From assembly GCF_000262755.1 (NCBI RefSeq), contig NZ_AFEU01000001.1:1018027-1082026 (forward strand): 64,000 nt of DNA, written 5' to 3'. The position numbers were made by a program, and so were the translations under genes. This document shows positions 8,994 through 16,159 of the stretch, piece after piece. Position 1 is the stretch's first letter; every line of letters starts with the position of its first letter. The notes under the pieces are model-generated. The model made no database searches, was not told where the DNA came from, and saw nothing but the letters and a program-made list of their open reading frames with translations. The DNA comes from Bacillus methanolicus PB1. GTDB taxonomy: Bacteria > Bacillota > Bacilli > Bacillales > Cytobacillaceae.

Positions 8994-10128
8994 TTTAGAA
9001 GCACGCTTAATTGCAATCCGGCGCCATTTGCATCAATATCCAGAATTATCGACAGAGGAGTTCGAAACGACGAAATCGATCGAAGCGTGGCTTCGTAAAG
9101 AAGGCATTGATATTAGAGCAACTTCACTAAAAACGGGTGTTTTTGCGGACATAAAAGGAAAGAATCCCGGTCCGACGATTGCGATTCGCGCGGATATTGA
9201 TGCTCTCCCTATTGAAGAAAAAACAAATTTACCGTTTGCTTCAAAAGTTAAAGGAAAGATGCATGCTTGCGGCCATGATTTTCATACTGCTGCTGTCATC
9301 GGCGCAGCCTATTTATTAAAAAAACATCAACGTGAATTAAATGGAACAATTCGGCTTCTGTTTCAGCCTGCTGAGGAATCAGGCGGGGGTGCGGATAAGG
9401 TGATCAAAGAAGGCCAGCTTGAAGACGTAGATGTGGTAATTGGTCTGCATAACAAACCGGACTTGCCAGTTGGAACGGTCGGGCTCAAAAGTGGTCCATT
9501 GATGGCAGCGGTTGATCGTTTTCAAGTCGTTATCCGCGGAAAAGGAGCACATGCCGCCTTGCCACATAACGGAAAAGATCCTATTGTTGCTTCCGCACAG
9601 CTTATTACGGCTCTTCAGACGATTGTCAGCCGGAATGTATCTCCTTTTCAAAGCGCAGTGATCAGTGTGACGAAAATAGAAGGCGGCAGCACATGGAATG
9701 TTATTCCGGACAATGTAACGATTGATGGTACAATTCGGACGTTCGATTCAGTCGTTCGTGAAGAAGTGAAAGAACGGTTTTATCAGGTTGTAGAGAATGT
9801 TGCTGCGACTTATTCTCAGGAATCTATCATTCGCTGGTTTACTGGACCGCCTCCGCTCATCAATGATGTGAATGTGACCGAAATAGCCCGTCGCTCGGCT
9901 CGAAATTTGTCACTACAAGTCATTGACCCAGAACCATCAACAGCCGGAGAAGATTTCTCCTACTATTTGCAGAAAATTCCCGGTACATTTGCCTTTTTCG
10001 GTACAAACGGCAACGAAGATTGGCATCATCCAGCGTTCACCGTCGATGAAAGTGCAATCATTAAAGCAGCATATTTTTTATACAAAAGCGCTAAAAACCT
10101 GCTCGTTGAATACAACCAATCTGGTTAA
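8980..10128 (+). CDS. yxeP: M20 family amidohydrolase / N-acetylcysteine-type deacetylase (YxeP/YtnL-like)
   Basis: 382 residues of the M20D metallopeptidase family. Metal-binding and catalytic segments are visible: IRADIDALPI, MHACGHDFHTA (about residues 97-107), FQPAEESGGG and EDWHHPAFT near the C-terminus. The segment IGLHNKPDLPVGTVG closely resembles B. subtilis YxeP, which removes the acetyl group at the end of S-(2-succino)cysteine-type salvage. It starts inside the acetyltransferase gene behind GAAGGTG and is followed by a strong terminator, so it closes the operon. Length matches YxeP (about 380) better than YtnL. Confidence 0.88.
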   Translation: MSQSNLEARLIAIRRHLHQYPELSTEEFETTKSIEAWLRKEGIDIRATSLKTGVFADIKGKNPGPTIAIRADIDALPIEEKTNLPFASKVKGKMHACGHDFHTAAVIGAAYLLKKHQRELNGTIRLLFQPAEESGGGADKVIKEGQLEDVDVVIGLHNKPDLPVGTVGLKSGPLMAAVDRFQVVIRGKGAHAALPHNGKDPIVASAQLITALQTIVSRNVSPFQSAVISVTKIEGGSTWNVIPDNVTIDGTIRTFDSVVREEVKERFYQVVENVAATYSQESIIRWFTGPPPLINDVNVTEIARRSARNLSLQVIDPEPSTAGEDFSYYLQKIPGTFAFFGTNGNEDWHHPAFTVDESAIIKAAYFLYKSAKNLLVEYNQSG

Positions 10129-10140
10129 CGGTAAACTATA

Positions 10141-10185
10141 AAAAAGGCTCTTTTCCCAAAATGTTTCGGGAAATGAGCCTTTTTC
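10141..10185 (+). terminator. Rho-independent terminator of the sulfur-salvage operon
   Basis: Stem AAAGGCTC-TTTTCCC pairing with GGGAAA-TGAGCCTTT around a short loop, followed by a T-run at 10178-10183. It sits 12 bp after the deacetylase stop codon. The A-rich left arm suggests it can work in both directions. Confidence 0.88.
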
Positions 10186-10201
10186 TCTTGGTAAAATCCT
10201 G

Positions 10202-10609
10202 TTTATTGCAAAATAGAAATGGCGCAAATTGCAAAATAAAAATCCTGCAGTAAGAAAAAAATCATTGCCAGCACCCCTCTTCTCTACTAACCTTCTAATT
10301 GGCGAGAAATGTCAGTTAGAGGAGGAAGAAAGGATGCTTTCAATGATTCAACAACATCATATCAAGTATTTGCATCAATATAAAGGACTCTCTTTACGAG
10401 CCATAGCCAGAGAGACTAATCATGATTTTAAAACTGTTAAAAAATATGCCTATAAAGAAGATGATAATTCCCTTCCTTCAGAACGGAAAAAAAACAAAGG
10501 ATCAAAATTAGATCCTTATAAACCCCTTATCGATCAGTGGCTTCAAGAGGACATGAAAGCTCCAAAGAAACAACGTCATACCGGAATCCGTGTTTTTCAT
10601 CGCCTAAAA
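10202..10609 (+). mobile_element. IS21-family left-end remnant
   Basis: Two copies of ATTGCAAAATARAAAT lie at 10205-10220 and 10228-10243. Short repeated end motifs of this kind are characteristic of IS21-family termini. They are followed by the 5' part of an istA gene. Everything past about 10609 (rest of istA, istB, right end) is missing, and the DNA changes abruptly to an unrelated gene fragment. Confidence 0.65.
10334..10609 (+). pseudogene. istA: IS21-family transposase IstA, N-terminal fragment
   Basis: About 92 residues containing the IstA N-terminal HTH (LSLRAIARETNHDFKTVKKY) and the following basic segment ending RHTGIRVFHRLK. Full-length IstA is about 400-500 residues, so the DDE catalytic domain is absent. 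ATG 10334 follows a GAGGAGGAAGAAAGG site. The frame runs on to a stop at 10684, but the added residues are not IstA; they match the acyl-CoA ligase scar described next. Confidence 0.75.
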
Positions 10610-10684
10610 GTAGTCATTGTACCGATCAACTATCGACTGGTTGGACCTGAAGTGGAATATATTCTCCAAAACTATATAAAATGA
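10610..10684 (+). pseudogene. Acyl-CoA ligase (AMP-binding) internal scar fused to istA
   Basis: The last 24 residues of the chimeric frame read VVIVPINYRLVGPEVEYILQ plus a short tail. This matches the conserved segment near residue 85-110 of long-chain acyl-CoA synthetases, where a pattern like VPINxRLxGxEIEYIL is usual. No other part of the ligase is present. The join with IstA at about 10609 is in frame but surely accidental, marking a deletion breakpoint between an IS21 copy and a lost fadD-like gene. Confidence 0.55.
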
Positions 10685-10754
10685 GACATTTTTTTCTAAC
10701 ATTCATATTCTCTCATATAATGGTTTACCATAAAATCATGGAGGTGGAAAGACT

Positions 10755-11072
10755 ATGAATCATTTTGAAGATGCATACGAAAAATATAAGCAACAAGGAA
10801 CCCAACAAGCTAAAAATGAACAACCAACGGACCATTCAGGTAAGGAAGAAATTATTGCTGTCAGGAAAAACGAAGATGAGAACATCATTGCTATTAAAAC
10901 TAGCTCAGGAAGGGTGTTCGATTACCCTACTGCACTTTCAGATGCTAAAGCAGGTAAACTCGCACACGTAGACATCTTTCATAAATACGGACGTGACATA
11001 TCAAGGAGCGAACCTTACGGAATCAAAGAAAACAACTTAGGTCAACAACCCACCACCTACGCTAGCGCTTAG
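10755..11072 (+). CDS. DUF3892 domain protein with an IS-derived C-terminus
   Basis: A 105-residue protein. Residues about 32-96 fit the DUF3892 pattern (IIAVRKNEDENIIAIKTSSG ... DIFHKYGRD ... GIKENNL). GGAGGTGG precedes ATG 10755. After ENNL the last residues QQPTTYASA and the stop are encoded by the terminal hairpin of the adjoining TnpB element, so the native C-terminus was replaced on insertion. Function of DUF3892 proteins is unknown to me; they are small soluble proteins common in Bacillaceae. Probably still expressed since only the tail changed. Confidence 0.78.
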   Translation: MNHFEDAYEKYKQQGTQQAKNEQPTDHSGKEEIIAVRKNEDENIIAIKTSSGRVFDYPTALSDAKAGKLAHVDIFHKYGRDISRSEPYGIKENNLGQQPTTYASA

Positions 11073-11172
11073 AGGTGGGGGCTTGTAACTACCCGGAAGT
11101 GCTAACGCAGCAAGGCTCCTTCCTTAGCATGGTGTTACTATAGGCAGGTTGACAGCTACCCAACTGCACAAG
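11040..11172 (-). ncRNA. Putative omega/reRNA scaffold at the right end of the TnpB element
   Basis: TnpB nucleases use an RNA made from the 3' end of tnpB plus the element's right end, with a guide taken from flanking DNA. Downstream of the tnpB stop, the minus strand holds a GCACAAGCATGACTTGTGC hairpin and the terminal CCCACC/GGTGGG hairpin. The guide would then read into the 3' end of the DUF3892 gene. Exact ends are inferred from family layout and the RNA probably begins inside tnpB. Confidence 0.45.
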
Positions 11173-12090
11173 TCATGCTTGTGCAGTCACTTCAGCAATG
11201 TACTCAATTCCTTTTCGCTGAAGATTCATAGCACCTATACGGTCATCATTTGATGTGTATCCGCACGTTTTGCAACAGAATACATGCTTTTTCTTGTTAC
11301 GGCTCGCCTTCTCGGTATGTCTGCACTTCGGGCATGTCTGAGAAGTGAAGCTTGGGTCAACTGCAATTACCTTGGACCCGACGATACAAGCTTTGTACTC
11401 TATCATTTGTCTCAGCTGATAGAATGCCCAAGAAACAGTTTCATAGCGGTCTTTGACTCTTACACGTTCGGTTGCATGACGAACACCTGTCAAGTCTTCG
11501 ACAACAAACAGGGTATTTGCTCCATATCGTTCAACGAGTGCCTTACTAACGGAGTGGTTAACGTCCGTCATCCAACGGTTTTCTTTTTGTCCGATTCGCT
11601 TCAATTTTCGGCGAGCAGAAGCCGTACCCAATCGTTGCAATTGCTTGCGCATGTGCTTGTACTTCGAACGCTTGTCCTTGATGGATCTTCCGTTGAAGAA
11701 CAAGGATTTTCCATTAGAGTCATAACTGACCGCGACAAAGTTAATACCCATATCGACGCCAACTACTTTACTGACGGTATGTTCGGATATTTCTGGAAAT
11801 TCCTTCGTCATTGGGATATGCAAAAAGAACTTGCCGTACTTGTTGACGAGTTTCGCTGTACCAAAAGACCAAGAACCATCAAAATATTGTTCCATACCTT
11901 TCGTTTCAAATGGCACTTTAACCCTGCCATTAAGTGTGTTGATAGAAAACAGTCCTTTAGTAAGAGAATAGTCGCGATTCCAGACAAGGTCATATTCGGG
12001 TTTCTTAAATCGTATTTTTGCCCAATCGTGACCATTCGTTTTCACTGATTTGTAACGAGCGATCACGGTTTTCATTACAGACTGCGCCAT
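11173..12090 (-). CDS. tnpB: RNA-guided endonuclease TnpB family protein, N-terminally truncated
   Basis: 305 residues. The RuvC-type catalytic site is complete: Asp in VVGVDMGINF, Glu in LFVVEDLTG and the last Asp in SNDDRIGAMN. The zinc ribbon CPKC-CKTC lies between the last two. Related TnpB proteins are about 370-400 residues and start with a segment like MKxTxKxKLxPT. Here the frame closes upstream at a TAG about 15 codons before the first Met, so about 60-80 N-terminal residues are lost. Nuclease activity is doubtful because recognition parts are missing. Transposition helper tnpA is absent. Confidence 0.8.
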   Translation of the reverse strand: MAQSVMKTVIARYKSVKTNGHDWAKIRFKKPEYDLVWNRDYSLTKGLFSINTLNGRVKVPFETKGMEQYFDGSWSFGTAKLVNKYGKFFLHIPMTKEFPEISEHTVSKVVGVDMGINFVAVSYDSNGKSLFFNGRSIKDKRSKYKHMRKQLQRLGTASARRKLKRIGQKENRWMTDVNHSVSKALVERYGANTLFVVEDLTGVRHATERVRVKDRYETVSWAFYQLRQMIEYKACIVGSKVIAVDPSFTSQTCPKCRHTEKASRNKKKHVFCCKTCGYTSNDDRIGAMNLQRKGIEYIAEVTAQA

Positions 12091-12155
12091 TTGAACCGCA
12101 TCCGAAGCACATTCCTCCCCGCTCTATTGAGGACTAGGTCTCCTGCACTGATTAG

Positions 12156-12183
12156 ATGAAGAGCATGAGGCTCTTCATTTTTT
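12156..12183 (+). terminator. Hairpin with T-run near the TnpB element's left end
   Basis: Perfect stem ATGAAGAGC/GCTCTTCAT with a 5-nt loop, followed by six T. It looks like a rho-independent terminator reading rightward. It could stop transcripts entering from the left, or be the left-end hairpin of the IS element. Confidence 0.6.
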
Positions 12184-12272
12184 GATTCAGAACCTCCCTT
12201 GTTAATATGGCTGCAAATGTACATACTGTGATAATGTTAAAGTAAAATCACAGGAGAGCGTGGGAATCCGAA

Positions 12273-13544
12273 ATGGACGCAAAAGTAAAGGAATTGGTTG
12301 ATTTCACAAAAGACAAATTTGGTCTGGAACACTATCACTTACATACGGTTAATATCTATCGCGATAAAAATATATTAAATAGTACTAATTATACGTTGTC
12401 AATGGAGTGGTATCCAAACAATATATCAGAACATACAGATGAGAATTGCAATCCAGTTGGTACAGCGGTTATTGATTTAGACATAAACAGTCGTCGATTT
12501 AAACGAATTATTTTTGTTGGTGGAACATCCTTGTCGGTTGGACTAAAGTTTAATAAGAACGATATCAATGAAATAATACGTTGGATTGAGAAAGAAACAG
12601 GACTGTTATATGGCAAACAGTTCACAATCTGGAAACAAGAAGAATTAAACATACATTTCGAAGAATGTTTCAATGGTATTCCGGTCTCACCGTCAGGCTA
12701 TATTTACTTTGAATTGGACAAGAATGGAAGATTGACCCTTTTTTCAGTTAATGGACTCTTTCCTTCCAAAGAGATGGTTAAAGAAGAAACGTTTTCCCTT
12801 ACATTAAAAGATTTGGAACAAACCGCAAGAGACCAAGTTAAACTACTTGAGTTTCCTTCTTCGAAACAAGAAAAATGGATTCCTATTTACGGACTGGAAG
12901 AAATATATATAAAGAACGACAAAACCGGAACAATTCCAATTGAACCAATTGCAGATGTAAGGCCGTACTTAAAAATCGATAAAATCCTCAGTTGGGATAA
13001 TTCTATTTTAAAACCGTTTATAAGACGCGAAATCAACCTAAGTAGTGAAACAATTACGATCGAGCAGGCCCTCTCACGTGAGCCGCATCCTGATACATTC
13101 CCGATTACTAAGGTAGATCAAGATAAAAGCATTGAAGCTGTTTTAGACTTTTTACGGAAACAATATCCAGATGACTCTGGAAAATGGAAGCTTACTTATC
13201 TTTTTCGTGACAACGGGTATATCAATGCGATACTGAAACCTTTGCTGAATGACTTACGGGTATACCAAAGAAAACTAATGATTTTCATTGATACAAATAC
13301 CTTTGAAGCTGCAAATTATATCGACAATCAGTTATTTTTAGACATGTTTCATCAATACACTTCACCTGAAAATATCACAATTCGTAAAGAAGAAGCTTTT
13401 GAAAAAATCAAGACAAAGATTGAATTAAAACCTGTATATGTCTATGATTTCGAACAGAAAAAATATGTATTGTGTGGAAAATTGGATTGTGAATACGGTG
13501 TGCTTGCCAATAACGGTGATGTAATAGAGTTGGAGGACATATAA
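12273..13544 (+). CDS. Hypothetical protein, 423 aa
   Basis: I do not recognise a named family with confidence. The protein is soluble, without a signal peptide or membrane helix, and rich in charged residues. It seems to hold two similar halves of alternating strand/helix with aromatic/charged motifs (SPSGYIYFELDKNGRLTLFS; ITIEQALSREPHPDTFPI). This vaguely resembles YcdB/YcdC-repeat or PepSY-like proteins of bacilli, but I cannot prove it. ATG 12273 follows AGGAGAGCGTGGG. It stands alone between an IS element and a REP-like repeat, with its own short promoter region (TATAATG-like run near 12228). Confidence 0.6.
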   Translation: MDAKVKELVDFTKDKFGLEHYHLHTVNIYRDKNILNSTNYTLSMEWYPNNISEHTDENCNPVGTAVIDLDINSRRFKRIIFVGGTSLSVGLKFNKNDINEIIRWIEKETGLLYGKQFTIWKQEELNIHFEECFNGIPVSPSGYIYFELDKNGRLTLFSVNGLFPSKEMVKEETFSLTLKDLEQTARDQVKLLEFPSSKQEKWIPIYGLEEIYIKNDKTGTIPIEPIADVRPYLKIDKILSWDNSILKPFIRREINLSSETITIEQALSREPHPDTFPITKVDQDKSIEAVLDFLRKQYPDDSGKWKLTYLFRDNGYINAILKPLLNDLRVYQRKLMIFIDTNTFEAANYIDNQLFLDMFHQYTSPENITIRKEEAFEKIKTKIELKPVYVYDFEQKKYVLCGKLDCEYGVLANNGDVIELEDI

Positions 13545-13585
13545 ACTCTTCGATCTCGGTAAAGTTCTGGTATTTATTATGACAT

Positions 13586-13706
13586 TTAGGCTATCTCATA
13601 AGGGTCTGACCCCATGTGCATTTATCAATATATAGCACATTTATCCAACATTATGTCCTATATATTGTGTTATGGGGTCTGACCCTTAGGCTTTTGAGAC
13701 ATGCTC
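13586..13706. repeat. REP-like inverted palindrome element (GGGTCNGACCC family), copy 1
   Basis: Two near-identical palindromes face each other: GGGTCTGACCC at 13602-13612 and 13675-13685. They share outer flanks AAGGGTC...GACCCCAT in inverted orientation and enclose about 62 bp including CCTATATATTGTGTTATG. The right flank GACCCTTAGGCTTTTGAGACA recurs, inverted, at 29.7 kb, and the inner piece recurs at 40.08 kb. This looks like a small non-coding mobile repeat (REP/MITE class) that can also act as a transcript-end hairpin. The gap 13545-13878 holds nothing else recognisable. Confidence 0.75.
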
Positions 13707-13878
13707 GTTTTTATATTTGTCGTAGGACAAGCTCTTATCTTTTTAATAAACAAATAAAGTTTTCGATATTTTCAATAAACTCAATGACACTGTTGTCAGT
13801 TTCTTTTGTTTTTAGTTCGTACTTAATTAGAATCTCACCTTTCTTTCCCTCTAAAATCATTCAATTTGTTCCAAACTT

Positions 13879-14778
13879 TTAAATAATATCCAAAGGCACT
13901 TTCTTATTAGGTTTCGGAAACGCCTCATCAAGTCTGTTCAAATCTTCTTCGGTCAATTCAATCGAAGCAGCTTCAGCGTTTTCAATCACATGTTGTTCCT
14001 GCACAGCTTTTGGAATGGAAATGACATCATTCGTTCGTATCGTCCAAGCAAGTGCGATTTGCAGCGGTTTTACATTGTATTTTTCTGCAATTTCATTGAC
14101 GATTGGATCCGTTAATAATTGTTTTCTTAAGGAGCCTCCTTGAGCAATTGGACTATAAGCCATAATCGGCATGTTATGCTCCCGCTGCCAAGGAAGCAGA
14201 TCAAAATCAATTCCTCTAGAACCTAGATGGTATAACACTTGGTTTGTCGTACAATTTTGTCCTCTATCAGCGTTCCATAACTCTTCCATATCATCCGTAT
14301 CAAAATTGGAGACTCCCCATCTTAAAATTTTCCCTTCTTTCCGAAGCTTTTCCATGCCTTCAATTGTTTCTTCTAAAGGAATCCGGCCTCTCCAGTGTAA
14401 AAGATATAAGTCTAAATGGTCCGTCCCTAGCCGTTTTAAACTGTTTTCGCACGCTTTTGAAATCATGTTTAATCCTGCATTATGCGGATACACTTTCGAG
14501 ACTAAAAATACTTCATCCCTGCGTCCTTTAATCGCTTCCCCTACTATACGTTCAGCACCGCCCTCTCCATACATTTCCGCTGTATCAATTAGTTTCATGC
14601 CTAACTCTATGCCGAGCTGCAATGCTTTGATTTCCTTATCTTTCGTTTGATGATTTTCACCCATCTTCCATGTTCCTTGCCCTAAACATGGAACTGAAGT
14701 GCCGTCCGGCAATGTCACGACGCGTTTTTCAAGACGTTCTCTAATTTCCATTATTTTCATTTTATCGAATATACTCAT
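13879..14778 (-). CDS. Aldo/keto reductase
   Basis: About 299 residues of the AKR TIM-barrel family. The NADPH-dependent catalytic tetrad is visible: Asp in MKLIDTAEMYG, Tyr in the same segment, Lys in VFLVSKVYP and His in LYLLHWRGRI. The C-terminal cofactor segment is ISIPKAVQEQHVIENA. Carbonyl substrate unknown. I choose ATG 14778, about 10 bp behind AAAGGG, over TTG 14784. It is a single-gene unit on the minus strand between repeat DNA and gene scars. Confidence 0.88.
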   Translation of the reverse strand: MSIFDKMKIMEIRERLEKRVVTLPDGTSVPCLGQGTWKMGENHQTKDKEIKALQLGIELGMKLIDTAEMYGEGGAERIVGEAIKGRRDEVFLVSKVYPHNAGLNMISKACENSLKRLGTDHLDLYLLHWRGRIPLEETIEGMEKLRKEGKILRWGVSNFDTDDMEELWNADRGQNCTTNQVLYHLGSRGIDFDLLPWQREHNMPIMAYSPIAQGGSLRKQLLTDPIVNEIAEKYNVKPLQIALAWTIRTNDVISIPKAVQEQHVIENAEAASIELTEEDLNRLDEAFPKPNKKVPLDII

Positions 14779-14954
14779 TAACAATCTGCCCTTTCTTTTA
14801 TAAATTGAAGTACCGCAGACATTTCTGAAAAGTTTACTCTATTATACATTTTCCACATGAATAAGGAATTTTCCTTGCTTCTGAAGCAAGAACAGATAAA
14901 TTCATTTTGTGATGAAGCTTCGCTGTTTATAATCATTTAAAATTGCTCATTTTC

Positions 14955-14997
14955 ACAAAAAAACAGGCCATAACCTTTTTCAAACAAAGGCTACGGC
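14955..14997 (-). terminator. Minus-strand terminator after a vanished GH13 gene
   Basis: On the minus strand an imperfect hairpin GCCGTAGCC...GGTTATGGC is followed by CTGTTTTTTT. It lies 27 bp downstream of the glucosidase scar's stop codon, so it is probably that lost gene's old terminator. Confidence 0.6.
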
Positions 14998-15023
14998 AAA
15001 GTTGCAATTTTTTAAAATCATTC

Positions 15024-15157
15024 CTATTTTTTTAATAAATACACCCGAGCCTCATATGGACGCAAAACAATTCGGTCAATCGGCTCGCTTTCGTCCACTT
15101 TATAATTGCTGATTAATAGCTGATGACCTTTGCTTTCGAACTCTGTTGTAAATCTTC
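15024..15157 (-). pseudogene. C-terminal scar of a GH13 alpha-glucosidase
   Basis: The minus-strand frame ends at TAG 15024-15026. Reading up to it gives ...GHQLLISNYKVDESEPIDRI then VLRPYEARVYLLKK. This is the usual C-terminal beta-domain tail of oligo-1,6-glucosidases (family pattern LLSNY...LRPYEARVY). Only about 44 residues remain. Upstream of it the DNA turns abruptly into the 21-nt repeat array, marking the deletion point. Confidence 0.6.
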
Positions 15158-15212
15158 GAACGAGAGTAAACACCTATTGAACGAGAGTAAATCCACTTCG
15201 GACGAGAGTAAT
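15158..15212. repeat. 21-nt periodic intergenic array, locus A
   Basis: The motif GAACGAGAGTAA (third copy GGACGAGAGTAA) starts at 15158, 15179 and 15200, an exact 21-bp spacing. The bases between the motifs vary. The same core, in the opposite orientation and with the same spacing, occurs at 43.27-43.39 kb. No coding role is apparent. The rest of the gap 14785-15365 holds the GH13 scar, two hairpins and the inverted repeat listed separately. Confidence 0.8.
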
Positions 15213-15239
15213 CGCTGCAACACAGCACTCGTTATGTTA

Positions 15240-15276
15240 AAAAAAGCCGTCATCTAAATAATGACGCCTTTATTGG
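15240..15276 (+). terminator. Possible rho-independent hairpin
   Basis: Stem GCCGTCAT / ATGACGCC (one mismatch) around CTAAATA, followed by TTTATT. It sits between the 21-nt array and the operator-like inverted repeat and may isolate the downstream promoter from readthrough. Confidence 0.45.
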
Positions 15277-15292
15277 AAAATTATACTTGCAA

Positions 15293-15335
15293 AAACTAAT
15301 AATGTTAGTTATTATTAAACTAACATTATTAGTTT
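15293..15335. promoter_or_regulatory. Operator-like perfect inverted repeat (18-bp arms)
   Basis: Arms AAACTAATAATGTTAGTT and AACTAACATTATTAGTTT flank a 7-bp spacer, with no mismatch. It lies 30 bp upstream of a small membrane-peptide ORF and a membrane protein gene, and the left arm follows TTATACTTG, a candidate -10 box. The size and symmetry resemble TetR- or MarR-type operators. No regulator gene lies beside it now; it may have been lost with the scrap DNA around it. Confidence 0.65.
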
Positions 15336-15365
15336 AACAATTATGGAAAGAAGGAGAGGGATAAC

Positions 15366-15455
15366 TTGAATTTTTTATTGTTCTTGATTCTTTTTACAGT
15401 AGGATGCGGTTGGTTAGATGCAAAAATTCGTTCATCTAAGAGAAATGGGGTGTAG
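15366..15455 (+). CDS. Small single-pass membrane peptide, 29 aa (putative)
   Basis: TTG 15366 lies behind AGAAGGAGAGGG at normal spacing and opens a 29-codon frame: a hydrophobic stretch (LNFLLFLILFTVGCGW) then a basic tail ending RSSKRNGV. The stop TAG at 15453 is 3 bp from the next gene's ATG. The good ribosome binding site, the membrane-plus-basic-tail make-up and tight coupling to the next gene favour a real product, but no family is recognised. Confidence 0.5.
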   Translation: MNFLLFLILFTVGCGWLDAKIRSSKRNGV

Positions 15456-15458
15456 TAA

Positions 15459-16031
15459 ATGTTCGCAGGACATTTTGGACTGGCCGCAGCAGTTAAAGCT
15501 AAGTCGCCGGAGGCGCCGCTTTGGGCACTGATGCTGAGTACGCAATTGCTTGATGTGGTTTTTGTGCCTCTTTATTTGTCCGGAGTGGAGACTATTGTGC
15601 CTGTAGCAGAAAATGGGTACGGTGAAATTTTGATTCACGCTGACTACTCGCATTCCCTTGTGGGGGCATTCTTGTTTGCGCTTTTCACCGGACTTTTGGC
15701 CGGACGCTTTTGGGGAAAGCGGGGCGGTTTCGTAATTACATTGGTCGTCTTTAGTCATTGGCTCCTTGATCTATTGGTGCATCGTGCAGACTTGCCAATA
15801 TTACCAGGAAATTTTTGGGATCTTCCATTGCTCGGTTTTGGTTTGTGGAGATTCCCGGCAGTTAGCATCTTGTTGGAATCTATTCTGATTACAATAGGAT
15901 TTATTTTGTATTTTCGTTCCATAGTGTCGGGAACCGAACACAAAAATAAAGTATTGGCAATAACGGCTAGTATCATTTTGGGGATTTTATTGGTACTTTC
16001 CCTGATCACGTATGTGCTTGGTGCCCCATAA
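15459..16031 (+). CDS. Multi-pass membrane protein, permease-like / YdjM-type hydrolase-like
   Basis: 190 residues with about five membrane helices. Conserved polar residues sit in the membrane: HFG near the start, TQLLDVVFVP, HADYSHSLVG and VVFSHWLLDLLVHRADLP. His/Asp patterns of this kind occur in YdjM-like membrane-bound metal-dependent hydrolases. Similar Bacillus proteins are often named permease without evidence. Start ATG 15459 is preceded by GGGGTG. It forms a two-gene unit with the 29-aa peptide, controlled perhaps by the 43-bp inverted repeat. Confidence 0.7.
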   Translation: MFAGHFGLAAAVKAKSPEAPLWALMLSTQLLDVVFVPLYLSGVETIVPVAENGYGEILIHADYSHSLVGAFLFALFTGLLAGRFWGKRGGFVITLVVFSHWLLDLLVHRADLPILPGNFWDLPLLGFGLWRFPAVSILLESILITIGFILYFRSIVSGTEHKNKVLAITASIILGILLVLSLITYVLGAP

Positions 16032-16159
16032 TGAAGGGTTTACGACTAAAAAACTGCGACAAAAATATTAAGTAATGAACTTCTTCTTGGAACGAAAATT
16101 GTTGAGGAAAACAGGCTTATAATTCTATATAACAATTCGGTTTGGCTATTTGATATGAT

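Larger units (their letters stand above)
11040..12185 (-). mobile_element. IS200/IS605-group element carrying only tnpB
   Basis: A tnpB reading frame on the minus strand is followed by a structured right end. There the arms CCCCCACCTC and GTAGGTGGTGGG form the subterminal hairpin (plus-strand 11049-11085). No Y1 transposase gene tnpA is present. The right boundary is placed near 11040, at GTTGACC on the minus strand, inside the DUF3892 gene. The left boundary near 12185 is only approximate. The N-terminal coding part is missing, so the copy is probably immobile. Confidence 0.65.

Noticed and set aside
11284..12048. 254-codon frame on the plus strand opposite tnpB
   Set aside because: Antisense shadow of the TnpB gene, which has all catalytic motifs in its own frame.
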